Below, piece by piece: positions 1 to 5,879 of a DNA stretch of 7,203 bases. The position numbers and the translations under genes are program-made. The stretch spans positions 1 through 7,203 of the forward strand of contig JACQGZ010000342.1 in NCBI GenBank assembly GCA_016199305.1, given 5' to 3'. The notes beneath the pieces were generated by a model. That model ran no database searches. It was given only the letters and a program-made list of their open reading frames with translations, and was not told the origin of the DNA. The stretch's first letter is position 1. Each line of letters begins with the position of its first letter. This DNA is from Armatimonadota bacterium. Its GTDB lineage: Bacteria > Sysuimicrobiota > Sysuimicrobiia > Sysuimicrobiales > Humicultoraceae.

Positions 1-566
1 GAGGCCGCCCGTTGGGCGCGGCGCGCGGAGATAAGGATCTCACCGTGCGGGATGCGCGCGGCCACGGTCACGCCCACGGCGCGGGCGGCCCCTCCCGCTC
101 CGAGCAGGAGAACGCGGCGGCCTCCGTCGGCAGGCTGCCTGATCTCCAGGTCTGTCTCCAGCACCTGATGGGCGGCCAGACCGTCCGTGTTGGCCCCGAT
201 GAGCGCGCCTTCAGGCGTGCGGAGGATGGTGTTCACCGCCCCGGCGGCGGCCGCGTCCGAGTCCAACGTGTCCAGAAAGGCCGCGGCCCGCTCCTTGTAG
301 GGCACCGTGACGTTCAGCCCGAGGAGCGCGGGGAGCGTCCGGCAGGCGGCGAGGAACGCTTCGAGATGCTCCGGGGCGACGTCGAAGGGCACATACACCG
401 CCGGCAGCGCGAGAGCGGCGAAGGCCGCGTTCCACATGGCCGGGCTGCGCGAGTAGGTTGAGGGATGGTCGCCTACCACGCCGGCCACATAGGGCGCGGC
501 GACGGACGGCAGGCGGTTCGCGAGGTAGGGCCGGAGAGCCTCGAGCGGATCGCCGGGGGGACTCAC
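1..566 (-). CDS. aroE: Shikimate dehydrogenase (NADP+), 3' end cut by window edge
   Basis: This enzyme reduces 3-dehydroshikimate to shikimate with NADPH, in the cytoplasmic pathway to chorismate and aromatic amino acids. The first 188 residues are visible out of a usual 270-290. The substrate site shows SRSP (S39, S41; the family's SLSP), NVTVPYK at 85-91 with catalytic K91, AVNT with N112, and NTDG with D128. The nucleotide-binding domain begins with LLLGAGGAARA at 153-163. An arginine-containing loop (ARRAQRA, 181-187) sits where the family has NRTxxRA, which favours NADP over NAD. The GTG start overlaps the deoC stop as GTGA. It gives about 25 residues before the usual family start (near YVAGVVG, 26-32), so a later GTG, for example at 488, is possible. 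No good Shine-Dalgarno is seen, so coupling to deoC is likely. The identification is firm; the exact start is less so. Confidence 0.95.
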   Translation of the reverse strand, partial: MSPPGDPLEALRPYLANRLPSVAAPYVAGVVGDHPSTYSRSPAMWNAAFAALALPAVYVPFDVAPEHLEAFLAACRTLPALLGLNVTVPYKERAAAFLDTLDSDAAAAGAVNTILRTPEGALIGANTDGLAAHQVLETDLEIRQPADGGRRVLLLGAGGAARAVGVTVAARIPHGEILISARRAQRAA

Positions 567-1270
567 GCGTGGACCGGCTGGCGCTCCAGGGCCGCTTCCA
601 TGATGGCCCGCGTGCTGCTGGTCCCGATCCGGGCTGCGCCGGCCTCCAGCAGGCGGAGGGTCTCCTCCAGCGTCTTGATCCCGCCGGAGGCCTTGACCCC
701 CACGGTGAGCGGCAGAGCGTCCCGGAGGAGGCGCACGTCTTCCACCGTCGCACCCCGCAGGCCGTACCCCGTGGAGGTTTTCACGAAGTGCGCGCCGGCC
801 GCCGCCGCCAGGCGCGCCGCCCGCACCTTCTGCTCGTCATCGAGATAGCCGGTCTCGATGATCACCTTGACCAGTCCGCCCCGGGCCGCGGCGACCGCCG
901 CCTCCACCTCGCGCGCGACGACGCGTTCGCGTCCCTCCCGCATCGCCCCGATGTTGATGACGACATCGAACTCCACCGCCCCCGCCGCCCGCATCTCGCG
1001 GATCTGCGCCGCCTTCATGCGGACCGTCTCCCCGCCGTGCGGAAAGCCGATCACCGTGCCGATATGCACGGGCGCGCCCTCGAGCAGGCGCACCGCCAGC
1101 CGGAGGTAGGAGGGCTTGACGATGATCGTCCGCACCCCCAGCTCGCGCACCATCCGGCAGCCGCGGAAGACCTCCTGCTCCGTGTGCACCGGGCTGAGGA
1201 CCGAATGGTCGAGGACCCGCGCCAGACGGCGGGGGCTCCATACGGAGGGCGCGCGCGCCGGGTGCGTCAT
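563..1270 (-). CDS. deoC: Deoxyribose-phosphate aldolase (DERA)
   Basis: This class I aldolase cleaves 2-deoxy-D-ribose 5-phosphate to acetaldehyde and glyceraldehyde 3-phosphate, in cytoplasmic deoxynucleoside catabolism. The protein is 235 residues, close to the usual 215-260, and forms a single TIM barrel. Visible motifs are LDHSVLSP (20-27), VIGFPHG (73-79), EFDVVINIG with D102 (100-108), VKVIIET with K135, FVKTSTGYG with the Schiff-base lysine K164, and VGVKASGG with the second active-site lysine K193. IGTSS near 215-219 matches the phosphate-binding loop. The full catalytic Asp/Lys/Lys set is present, so it should be active. The ATG start lies 7 bases after the upstream stop; an AAAGG element overlaps that stop but is only 3 bases from the ATG. 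The stop overlaps the aroE start by 4 bases. The aldehyde dehydrogenase two genes upstream could consume the acetaldehyde (inference). Confidence 0.97.
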   Translation of the reverse strand: MTHPARAPSVWSPRRLARVLDHSVLSPVHTEQEVFRGCRMVRELGVRTIIVKPSYLRLAVRLLEGAPVHIGTVIGFPHGGETVRMKAAQIREMRAAGAVEFDVVINIGAMREGRERVVAREVEAAVAAARGGLVKVIIETGYLDDEQKVRAARLAAAAGAHFVKTSTGYGLRGATVEDVRLLRDALPLTVGVKASGGIKTLEETLRLLEAGAARIGTSSTRAIMEAALERQPVHA

Positions 1271-1277
1271 CGACCTT

Positions 1278-2099
1278 TCACGGACGGGGCGCAGCCGGTT
1301 CGCCGGGGATCTGCAGGCGCGTCGTCCCCTCTGCCACGACCCGGCCCGTCGCGTAGTAGATCGTCACCTTGCTGGCCAGGAGGAGCCGCGCGCCCTGCCG
1401 GAACCGCACCCCTCCGGTCAGCATGACCGTCTTGGCGGCCACGTCAAGGGCGGCGGCGTCGGCCGTGGCGCTGATCGCGCCGTAGCGGGCCGCTACCTGC
1501 CCCGACAGGCGCGCCCGCTGCAGGTCCACCTGCCCGGTCAACCGTTGGCCGGTGATCGTCCCCTGCGCCGTCTGCAGCCGCACCGGTCCGGCCATGGTCA
1601 CCTCCCCGGTGCGCCGGTGGTAGTCCAGGCGGCTCCCCGTGGCGACGATGTCGGGCGGCGCCGTCAGGCGCACGCCGGCGGCGGCGGTCAGACGCTCCTC
1701 GGTGAGCAACAGCAGGATCTCCTCCGCCGCGAGGGTGCCGCGGCGCATCGCCAGCGAGGCCGCTCCCCGCGCCTCCGCCTCCGTCACGCGCGTCCGGATG
1801 TAGCGCACCGTGATCGTCTCCCCCTCCAGCGTCCCCTCGGGGGTGCGTACGACGGCGGCGGTGAGGGTCGCCGTGCGCCGGCGCGTATCCAGGACCAGCC
1901 GGCGCCCGGTGGCGACGGTGACACTGTCGGTCAGCCGGACGGCGCCCTCGGCCACGGCGATGCCGGTGGAGGCGTCGGCGCTCAGGGTGGAGGCGGTGAT
2001 CGTCAGGACCGCTCCCCAGGCGGGAGCGGCGAGGAGCGCGGCCAGGAGCACCCCGGCCGCCCGGAGCAGCGGGACCAGGCGCCGGGGTATCTTGTCCAT
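1278..2099 (-). CDS. Exported OstA/LptA-like beta-jellyroll protein
   Basis: The protein is 273 residues. It begins with a clear Sec signal peptide: basic KIPRR (3-7), a hydrophobic stretch of leucines and alanines (about 8-25), and a probable cleavage after AWG at residue 29. The mature part is made of repeated short beta-strand units of the OstA/LptA type: an EG(A)VRL unit near 51-56, AGVRL near 141-145, GPVRL near 171-175, GGVRF near 229-233, and a closing VVAEGTTRL near 254-262. Such folds form the periplasmic bridge that carries lipopolysaccharide or other lipids to the outer membrane (family knowledge). There are no cysteines and no lipobox, so it should be soluble after export. The ATG overlaps the upstream aldehyde dehydrogenase stop by one base (TGATG); a GTG one codon earlier (2102) is an alternative. 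No other lpt gene is in the window, so the exact role is open. It could be LptA-like, LptC-like or a paralogue. Confidence 0.8.
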   Translation of the reverse strand: MDKIPRRLVPLLRAAGVLLAALLAAPAWGAVLTITASTLSADASTGIAVAEGAVRLTDSVTVATGRRLVLDTRRRTATLTAAVVRTPEGTLEGETITVRYIRTRVTEAEARGAASLAMRRGTLAAEEILLLLTEERLTAAAGVRLTAPPDIVATGSRLDYHRRTGEVTMAGPVRLQTAQGTITGQRLTGQVDLQRARLSGQVAARYGAISATADAAALDVAAKTVMLTGGVRFRQGARLLLASKVTIYYATGRVVAEGTTRLQIPGEPAAPRP

Positions 2100-3586
2100 C
2101 ACTCCCGATCGATCTGCGCGCGCTGCAGGCGGCCGCTGAAGTCCACGTAGACGGCCTTCCACTCGCTGAAGACATCGAGCACCTGCACCCCGCCCTCGCG
2201 GTGGCCGTTGCCGGTGAACTTCGTGCCGCCGAAGGGGAGGTGCACCTCTGCCCCGATCGTTCCGTGGTTGACGTAGACGATCCCGGTGTCGATCTCTTCC
2301 ACGGCCCGCATCGCCGCGTTGATGTCCCGGGTGAAGATCGAGGCGGAGAGCCCGTAGCGGGTGTTGTTGAGGACCGTCAGGGCGTCCTCGAAGGAGTCGG
2401 CCTCGATCAGGTCGGTGACCGGCCCGAAGATCTCCTCCTGCGCGATGCGCATCTGTGGGGCGACGCGGTCGAAGATCGTCGGCGCATAGAAGGCCCCGCG
2501 CGCCAGGTCGCCGTCCCGCACCCGCTGCCCACCGACCAGGAGACGCGCGCCCTCCCGCGTGCCGACCTCGACGTAGCCGTGCACGCGCTCCAGTTGCGAC
2601 TCCGAGACCACCGGTCCGACCTCGGTGGCCGGCAGCAGCCCGTCGCCCAGGCGCAACCGCTCCGCGCGGGCCACCAGGCGGTCGGTCAGGTCTTTCGCCG
2701 TGTCTCGGTGGACGATGATGCGGCTGCAGGCGGTGCAGCGCTGGCCGGAGGTGCCGAAGGCGCTCCAGATCAGCGCGTCGGTGGCGAGGCCGAGGTCGGC
2801 ATCCGGCATGACGATGGCGGCGTTCTTGCCGCCCATCTCCAGGGAGATGCGCTTGCCGCCCCGCGCGCACTTCTCCGCCAGGCGCAGCCCCGTCTCGGTC
2901 GAGCCGGTGAAGGAGATCAGACGCACCTGCGGGTGCTCCACCAGGGCGTCGCCCGCCGCCCCGCCGGGTCCGGTGACGATGTTGAGCACGCCGGCGGGCA
3001 GCCCGGCCTCTGCGAAGATCTCCACGAAGCGCAGCCCCAGCAGCGGCGTGTAGGAGGCGGGTTTGAAGACGACGGTGTTGCCGCAGACCAAGGCCGGAAG
3101 AATCTTCCAGGAGGGAATGGCCATGGGGAAGTTCCAGGGGGTGATGACCCCCACGATGCCCAGCGGCGCGCGCACGCAGTAGGCGGCTTTGTGCGGCATC
3201 TCACTGGGCGCGGTGTAGCCGTGCAGCCGGCGCCCCTCCCCGGCGATGAAGTAGGCCATGTCGATGGCCTCCTGCACGTCGCCGCGGGTCTCGGCCAGGA
3301 CCTTGCCCATCTCCTGGGTCATCAGCCGGGCCAGCTCCTCCTTGCGCTGGACCAGCCGCTCGGCGACGCGGAAGAGGATCTCGGCCCGCCGGGGGGCGGG
3401 GGTCCGGCGCCACGCGTCGTAGGCCCGGGCCGCAGCGGAGACGGCCGCATCGACATCCTCGGCGCCGGATTTCGGCACCAGGCCGAGCACCTCGCCGGTG
3501 GCCGGGTTGCGCACCTCCATCACCGCGCCGGAGCGGGCCGGGACCCACGCGCCGGCGATGTAGTTCTTGAAGGTCGCCGCCTCCAC
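2099..3586 (-). CDS. NAD(P)+-dependent aldehyde dehydrogenase (ALDH superfamily)
   Basis: The protein oxidises an aldehyde to a carboxylic acid with NAD(P)+ in the cytoplasm. At 495 residues it has the family's normal length and is intact. It shows NYIAGAWV near the N-terminus (8-15), TPWNFP with oxyanion residue N152, FKPAS with K175 at the cofactor site, FTGSTETG (226-233), LEMGGKN with general base E250, GQRCTACSR with nucleophile C284, EEIFGPV (384-390), and a C-terminal [16 protein letters not shown] block (449-464). That last block, preceded by TIGAEV, resembles ALDHs of uncertain substrate in several deep bacterial lineages, and the broad succinate- or ketoglutarate-semialdehyde type. 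Substrate cannot be read from sequence. Acetaldehyde from DeoC, or a semialdehyde, are both plausible. The GTG start overlaps the mrp stop by one base (TAGTG) with no clear Shine-Dalgarno, so coupling is likely. Confidence 0.95.
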   Translation of the reverse strand: MEAATFKNYIAGAWVPARSGAVMEVRNPATGEVLGLVPKSGAEDVDAAVSAAARAYDAWRRTPAPRRAEILFRVAERLVQRKEELARLMTQEMGKVLAETRGDVQEAIDMAYFIAGEGRRLHGYTAPSEMPHKAAYCVRAPLGIVGVITPWNFPMAIPSWKILPALVCGNTVVFKPASYTPLLGLRFVEIFAEAGLPAGVLNIVTGPGGAAGDALVEHPQVRLISFTGSTETGLRLAEKCARGGKRISLEMGGKNAAIVMPDADLGLATDALIWSAFGTSGQRCTACSRIIVHRDTAKDLTDRLVARAERLRLGDGLLPATEVGPVVSESQLERVHGYVEVGTREGARLLVGGQRVRDGDLARGAFYAPTIFDRVAPQMRIAQEEIFGPVTDLIEADSFEDALTVLNNTRYGLSASIFTRDINAAMRAVEEIDTGIVYVNHGTIGAEVHLPFGGTKFTGNGHREGGVQVLDVFSEWKAVYVDFSGRLQRAQIDRE

Positions 3587-4689
3587 TATCGTGTGGGGAC
3601 CGGGACGCGTTCGGCCAGCCGCTCCGCCACCTGCCGGAAGGCGCGACCCGCTGGAGTGTCGGGGGCGGAGGCGACGATGGGGACGCCGGCATCTGACCCT
3701 TCCCGGATGGCCGGATCGAGCGGGATCTCCCCCAGCAGAGGCACCCCCAGCAGTTCCGCCAGGCGGAGCCCCCCGCCGCGGCCGAAGATGTAGACCGGAT
3801 CGGCGCCGGGGGCCGGGCGGAAGCCGGACATGTTTTCGACGATGCCGATGACCTCCATGTTGACCTTCTCCGCCATCTTCGCGGCCCGCTGCGCCACCTT
3901 CACCGCGGCCACCTGCGGGGTGGTCACGATCACCATGTGGCTTTGGGGCAGGGTCTGGGCCAGGGTGATCGAGACGTCACCGGTCCCCGGCGGGAGATCG
4001 ATCAGCAGGTACTCCAGGTCGTCGCCCCAGTGCACCTCGCCGATGAAGGTGGTGAGGGTCTTGTGCAACATCGGGCCCCTCCAGACCACCGCCTCGCCTT
4101 CATCGGGAAGGAGAAATCCGATCGACATCACGCGGATGCCGTCCTGCTCCAGCGGGATGATCATCTGGTCGATCAGGGTGGGCTGCCCGCTGAGACCCAT
4201 CATGCGCGGGATGGAGAAGCCGTAGACGTCGGCGTCCATGATGCCGACACGGCGACCCTCCCGGCGCAGCGCCGCGGCCAGGTTGACCGTCACGGTAGAT
4301 TTCCCCACGCCCCCCTTGCCGCTGGCGACCACGATGACGCGCGTGGCCGACTCCGCCGTGAGGAAGGAGGACCGCCGCTGCGCGCTGACCTCCCCGCCCC
4401 GCAGTTTGGTGATCAACGCCTGGCGCTGGTCGGGGGTCATCACGCCCAGGGAGACCCGCACCTCGCGCACCCCCGGCAGGCTGCGGAGCCGTTCCTCGAT
4501 CGAGGCCACGATGGAGTCCCGCAGCGGGCAGGCGCCGATCGTGAGGAGCGCCTCCACCTGCACCGTCCCGTCCCGGATCTGCACCTCCTTGACCATGTCC
4601 AGGTCGACGATGGACTTGTGCAGCTCGGGATCCTGGACGTCCCGGAGGGCCTCCAGCACGCGCACGCGATCGGGCGGGGAAGCACTCAC
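3586..4689 (-). CDS. mrp: Mrp/ApbC-type Fe-S cluster carrier ATPase with N-terminal MIP18 (DUF59) domain
   Basis: This P-loop ATPase family carries Fe-S clusters to apoproteins in the cytoplasm. The protein is 367 residues. Residues about 8-90 form the MIP18/DUF59 domain, with DPELHKSIVDLDMV (20-33) and the conserved cysteine C54 in GACPLRD. The NTPase domain shows a deviant Walker A SGKGGVGKST (123-132; K125, K130), MDADVYG (151-157), a switch II DLPPGTGD (231-238), and the family signature VENMS (284-288). After VENMS, where many family members have the CxxC pair that bridges a cluster between subunits, this protein reads GFRPAPGADP. C54 is its only cysteine. The GTG start is supported by an AGGAGG 9 bases upstream. 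It follows the DUF971 gene after a 90-base gap and overlaps the aldehyde dehydrogenase start by one base. Family assignment is firm; whether it carries a cluster in the usual way is doubtful. Confidence 0.95.
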   Translation of the reverse strand: MSASPPDRVRVLEALRDVQDPELHKSIVDLDMVKEVQIRDGTVQVEALLTIGACPLRDSIVASIEERLRSLPGVREVRVSLGVMTPDQRQALITKLRGGEVSAQRRSSFLTAESATRVIVVASGKGGVGKSTVTVNLAAALRREGRRVGIMDADVYGFSIPRMMGLSGQPTLIDQMIIPLEQDGIRVMSIGFLLPDEGEAVVWRGPMLHKTLTTFIGEVHWGDDLEYLLIDLPPGTGDVSITLAQTLPQSHMVIVTTPQVAAVKVAQRAAKMAEKVNMEVIGIVENMSGFRPAPGADPVYIFGRGGGLRLAELLGVPLLGEIPLDPAIREGSDAGVPIVASAPDTPAGRAFRQVAERLAERVPVPTR

Positions 4690-4779
4690 GCCGATGATCC
4701 TCCTGATGGGCTGAAATCCGCATTCATACTAGCATACCGTCGCGCGGAGGCCGGACCGGATCGCGGCGGCGCGGGGAGG
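4690..4779 (-). promoter_or_regulatory. 90-base intergenic region, possible internal promoter for mrp and downstream genes
   Basis: This is the only real gap in the window. Its mrp-proximal part (about 4711-4740) is the most AT-rich stretch nearby. On the minus strand it contains TGCTAGTAT (4734-4726 region), which resembles an extended -10 element (TGn then four of six matches to TATAAT). No TTGACA-like -35 is seen at the expected spacing, where the sequence is GC-rich. I see no hairpin followed by a T-run, so no intrinsic terminator for the upstream genes. A promoter here is suggested by the gap, the local composition and the strong ribosome binding site, and is not proven. Confidence 0.3.
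4699..4704 (-). promoter_or_regulatory. Strong ribosome binding site for mrp
   Basis: AGGAGG on the minus strand lies 9 bases before the GTG at 4689. It is a full-consensus Shine-Dalgarno and decides the mrp start. It is the only one of this strength in the window. The other genes rely on overlapping stops or weak purine runs. Confidence 0.8.
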
Positions 4780-5127
4780 TTACGGGGCGCTCGGCGCGGC
4801 GCGGCGGGCGGCGCACTCCTCGCACTCGCAGAGGTCCCCCCGCAGGTAATTAAAGGGATAGATCCCCGTGCTGTGGCCATCCGACCAGACCGGGCGCAGG
4901 GCGTAGGCGCCCACGCGCTCGATCCGCAGGGGACGGATGGTAGAAGGGATGGAGGCCGGGTCGACGTGGCGGCGCGTCGTCCACTCCCCCTTGCAGGCCG
5001 CGCAGGGGCAGTGCACCCGCAGCGCGTGCCAGCCGTATCGCGAGTGGTGCCCGTCCGACCACACGATGCGCAGGGCAGGCTCGACGACGCTGCCCACCTC
5101 CACCGGCGTCACCATCTTGGGGCTCAT
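4780..5127 (-). CDS. DUF971 (GBBH-like N-terminal domain) protein with two CxCxxC motifs
   Basis: This 115-residue cytoplasmic protein consists of one DUF971 domain, the fold also found at the N-terminus of gamma-butyrobetaine hydroxylases and at the C-terminus of the plant Fe-S carrier HCF101. Two similar halves are visible. Residues 18-45 run from ALRIVWSDGH to CPCAAC (C40, C42, C45); residues 76-105 run from ALRPVWSDGH to CECEEC (C100, C102, C105). The YPFNYLR segment (90-96) is typical of the family. Six cysteines with nearby histidines suggest zinc or possibly Fe-S binding (inference). The molecular function of stand-alone DUF971 proteins is not established. The ATG overlaps the upstream stop as ATGA, with a GGGAG just before it. 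The next gene is mrp, whose product shares domains with HCF101, so a role in Fe-S cluster handling is the best guess. Confidence 0.92.
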   Translation of the reverse strand: MSPKMVTPVEVGSVVEPALRIVWSDGHHSRYGWHALRVHCPCAACKGEWTTRRHVDPASIPSTIRPLRIERVGAYALRPVWSDGHSTGIYPFNYLRGDLCECEECAARRAAPSAP

Positions 5128-5879
5128 GCGCTCCCCCCTGGGCCTGACGCGTCCCCCTGCCGCGACCTGCGGCCGCGCCGGCGGCGACGGCGCCGGCGTC
5201 CCGATCGGCCTGCCGCGCCTGCCGGTGGGCCCTCACGCCGCGGCGCGCTGGACCCCTCCTGTGCGGGTAAGGCTGCCGTTGCCGCGGGCTCCGGCTCCAG
5301 AGGCTCCGGGACGCCCGGCGAACTCTCGAGGGCCTCGCCCTCCCCGTTTTCCTCGTTCTTCCCGGAGCCGGGCAAGGCGGGGGCAGCGGGGACCGTAGCC
5401 GCGAGCGCGCCGGGCTTGCGCGCCACCAGGCGGGGGAGATCGCGCTCGGCCGCATCCTTGACCTTGCCGACCATCCGATCCAGCGCCGTGGTCAGCACCA
5501 TGCGCACCGTCTCCTCCTCAAGCAACGGGATGCCCGCCTCCACCTCCATCCGCGCGGTCAGCCGCGCCCCCTGCCCGTCGCGCTCGATCACGTACTCCCC
5601 CCGCAGCGCCTTGAGCGTGCCGCGCACCTGCCGGAACTCCAGGCGCGCCGGCGGGCGGAGGGTGAGCCGCTGCACGGAGTCCACGGGGAGGCCCGCGAAG
5701 TACCCGCGGAATTCCGCGACCACCTGGCCGCCCCCGTGTTCGAGCACGTCCGCGGCCAGCCACAGGTCGGCAAAGCGCGGGTGCCCTTCGACCCGACTCA
5801 GCAGTTGGTAGACGCGCTGCTGCGGAGCCCTGATGCTGCGCTGGCGCTCGACCCGGACGAGTTTGTGCGCGGGGGTCAC
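5124..5879 (-). CDS. SRPBCC/START-fold (COQ10-like) protein with disordered arginine-rich tail
   Basis: The protein is 251 residues. Residues about 6-150 read as a single SRPBCC (polyketide cyclase/COQ10-like) domain: an early RSIRAPQQRVYQLLSRVEGHPRF segment (the usual first strand and helix, 14-36), W40, alternating beta strands through about 115, and a long C-terminal helix (120-150) that would cap the hydrophobic cavity. Such proteins bind hydrophobic ligands such as quinones or lipids; the ligand here is unknown. From about 158 the sequence turns low-complexity: Ala/Pro/Glu-rich to about 220, then a basic patch with eight consecutive arginines (228-235) and RRSR after it. There is no signal peptide or membrane segment. 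The GTG start overlaps the upstream stop as GTGA with no Shine-Dalgarno, and the stop overlaps the DUF971 start by 4 bases. The domain call is good; the function is not known. Confidence 0.8.
   Translation of the reverse strand: MTPAHKLVRVERQRSIRAPQQRVYQLLSRVEGHPRFADLWLAADVLEHGGGQVVAEFRGYFAGLPVDSVQRLTLRPPARLEFRQVRGTLKALRGEYVIERDGQGARLTARMEVEAGIPLLEEETVRMVLTTALDRMVGKVKDAAERDLPRLVARKPGALAATVPAAPALPGSGKNEENGEGEALESSPGVPEPLEPEPAATAALPAQEGSSAPRREGPPAGAAGRSGRRRRRRRRGRRSRQGDASGPGGSA
5175..5198 (-). repeat. CGN-codon run encoding eight arginines
   Basis: Eight successive CGC/CGG/CGT codons encode R228-R235 of the SRPBCC-fold protein. The codons are mixed, not one repeated triplet, so this reads as a selected basic patch more than a simple slipped repeat. 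It sits in the disordered C-terminal tail. Confidence 0.8.

Noticed and set aside
2100..2870. Upstream in-frame extension of the OstA-like gene, making a 530-residue protein
   Set aside because: The extension is the aldehyde dehydrogenase gene read in the wrong frame. A signal peptide begins exactly at the ATG at 2099, which overlaps the dehydrogenase stop.
2201..3793. Long open frame of 530 codons on the plus strand, opposite the aldehyde dehydrogenase and the end of mrp
   Set aside because: Its translation is compositionally odd (His/Gly/Arg/Asp-rich) with no recognisable motif, and it lies antisense to well-conserved genes. High G+C makes such open frames common.
4722..4738. Short direct repeat CATAC-TAG-CATAC in the mrp upstream region as a possible operator
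   Set aside because: Two 5-base copies are too short to distinguish from chance, and no regulator gene is nearby; noted only as part of the AT-richer promoter candidate.
4741..4779. Possible intrinsic terminator after the DUF971 gene
   Set aside because: The stretch is GC-rich with a short CCGG-A-CCGG palindrome, but it cannot form a stem with a proper loop and no T-run follows on the minus strand.
3937..5811. Long open frame of 624 codons on the plus strand, opposite mrp, DUF971 and the SRPBCC gene
   Set aside because: It spans three confidently identified minus-strand genes and their intergenic gap, and no domain can be read in it; it is a shadow of their codon bias.
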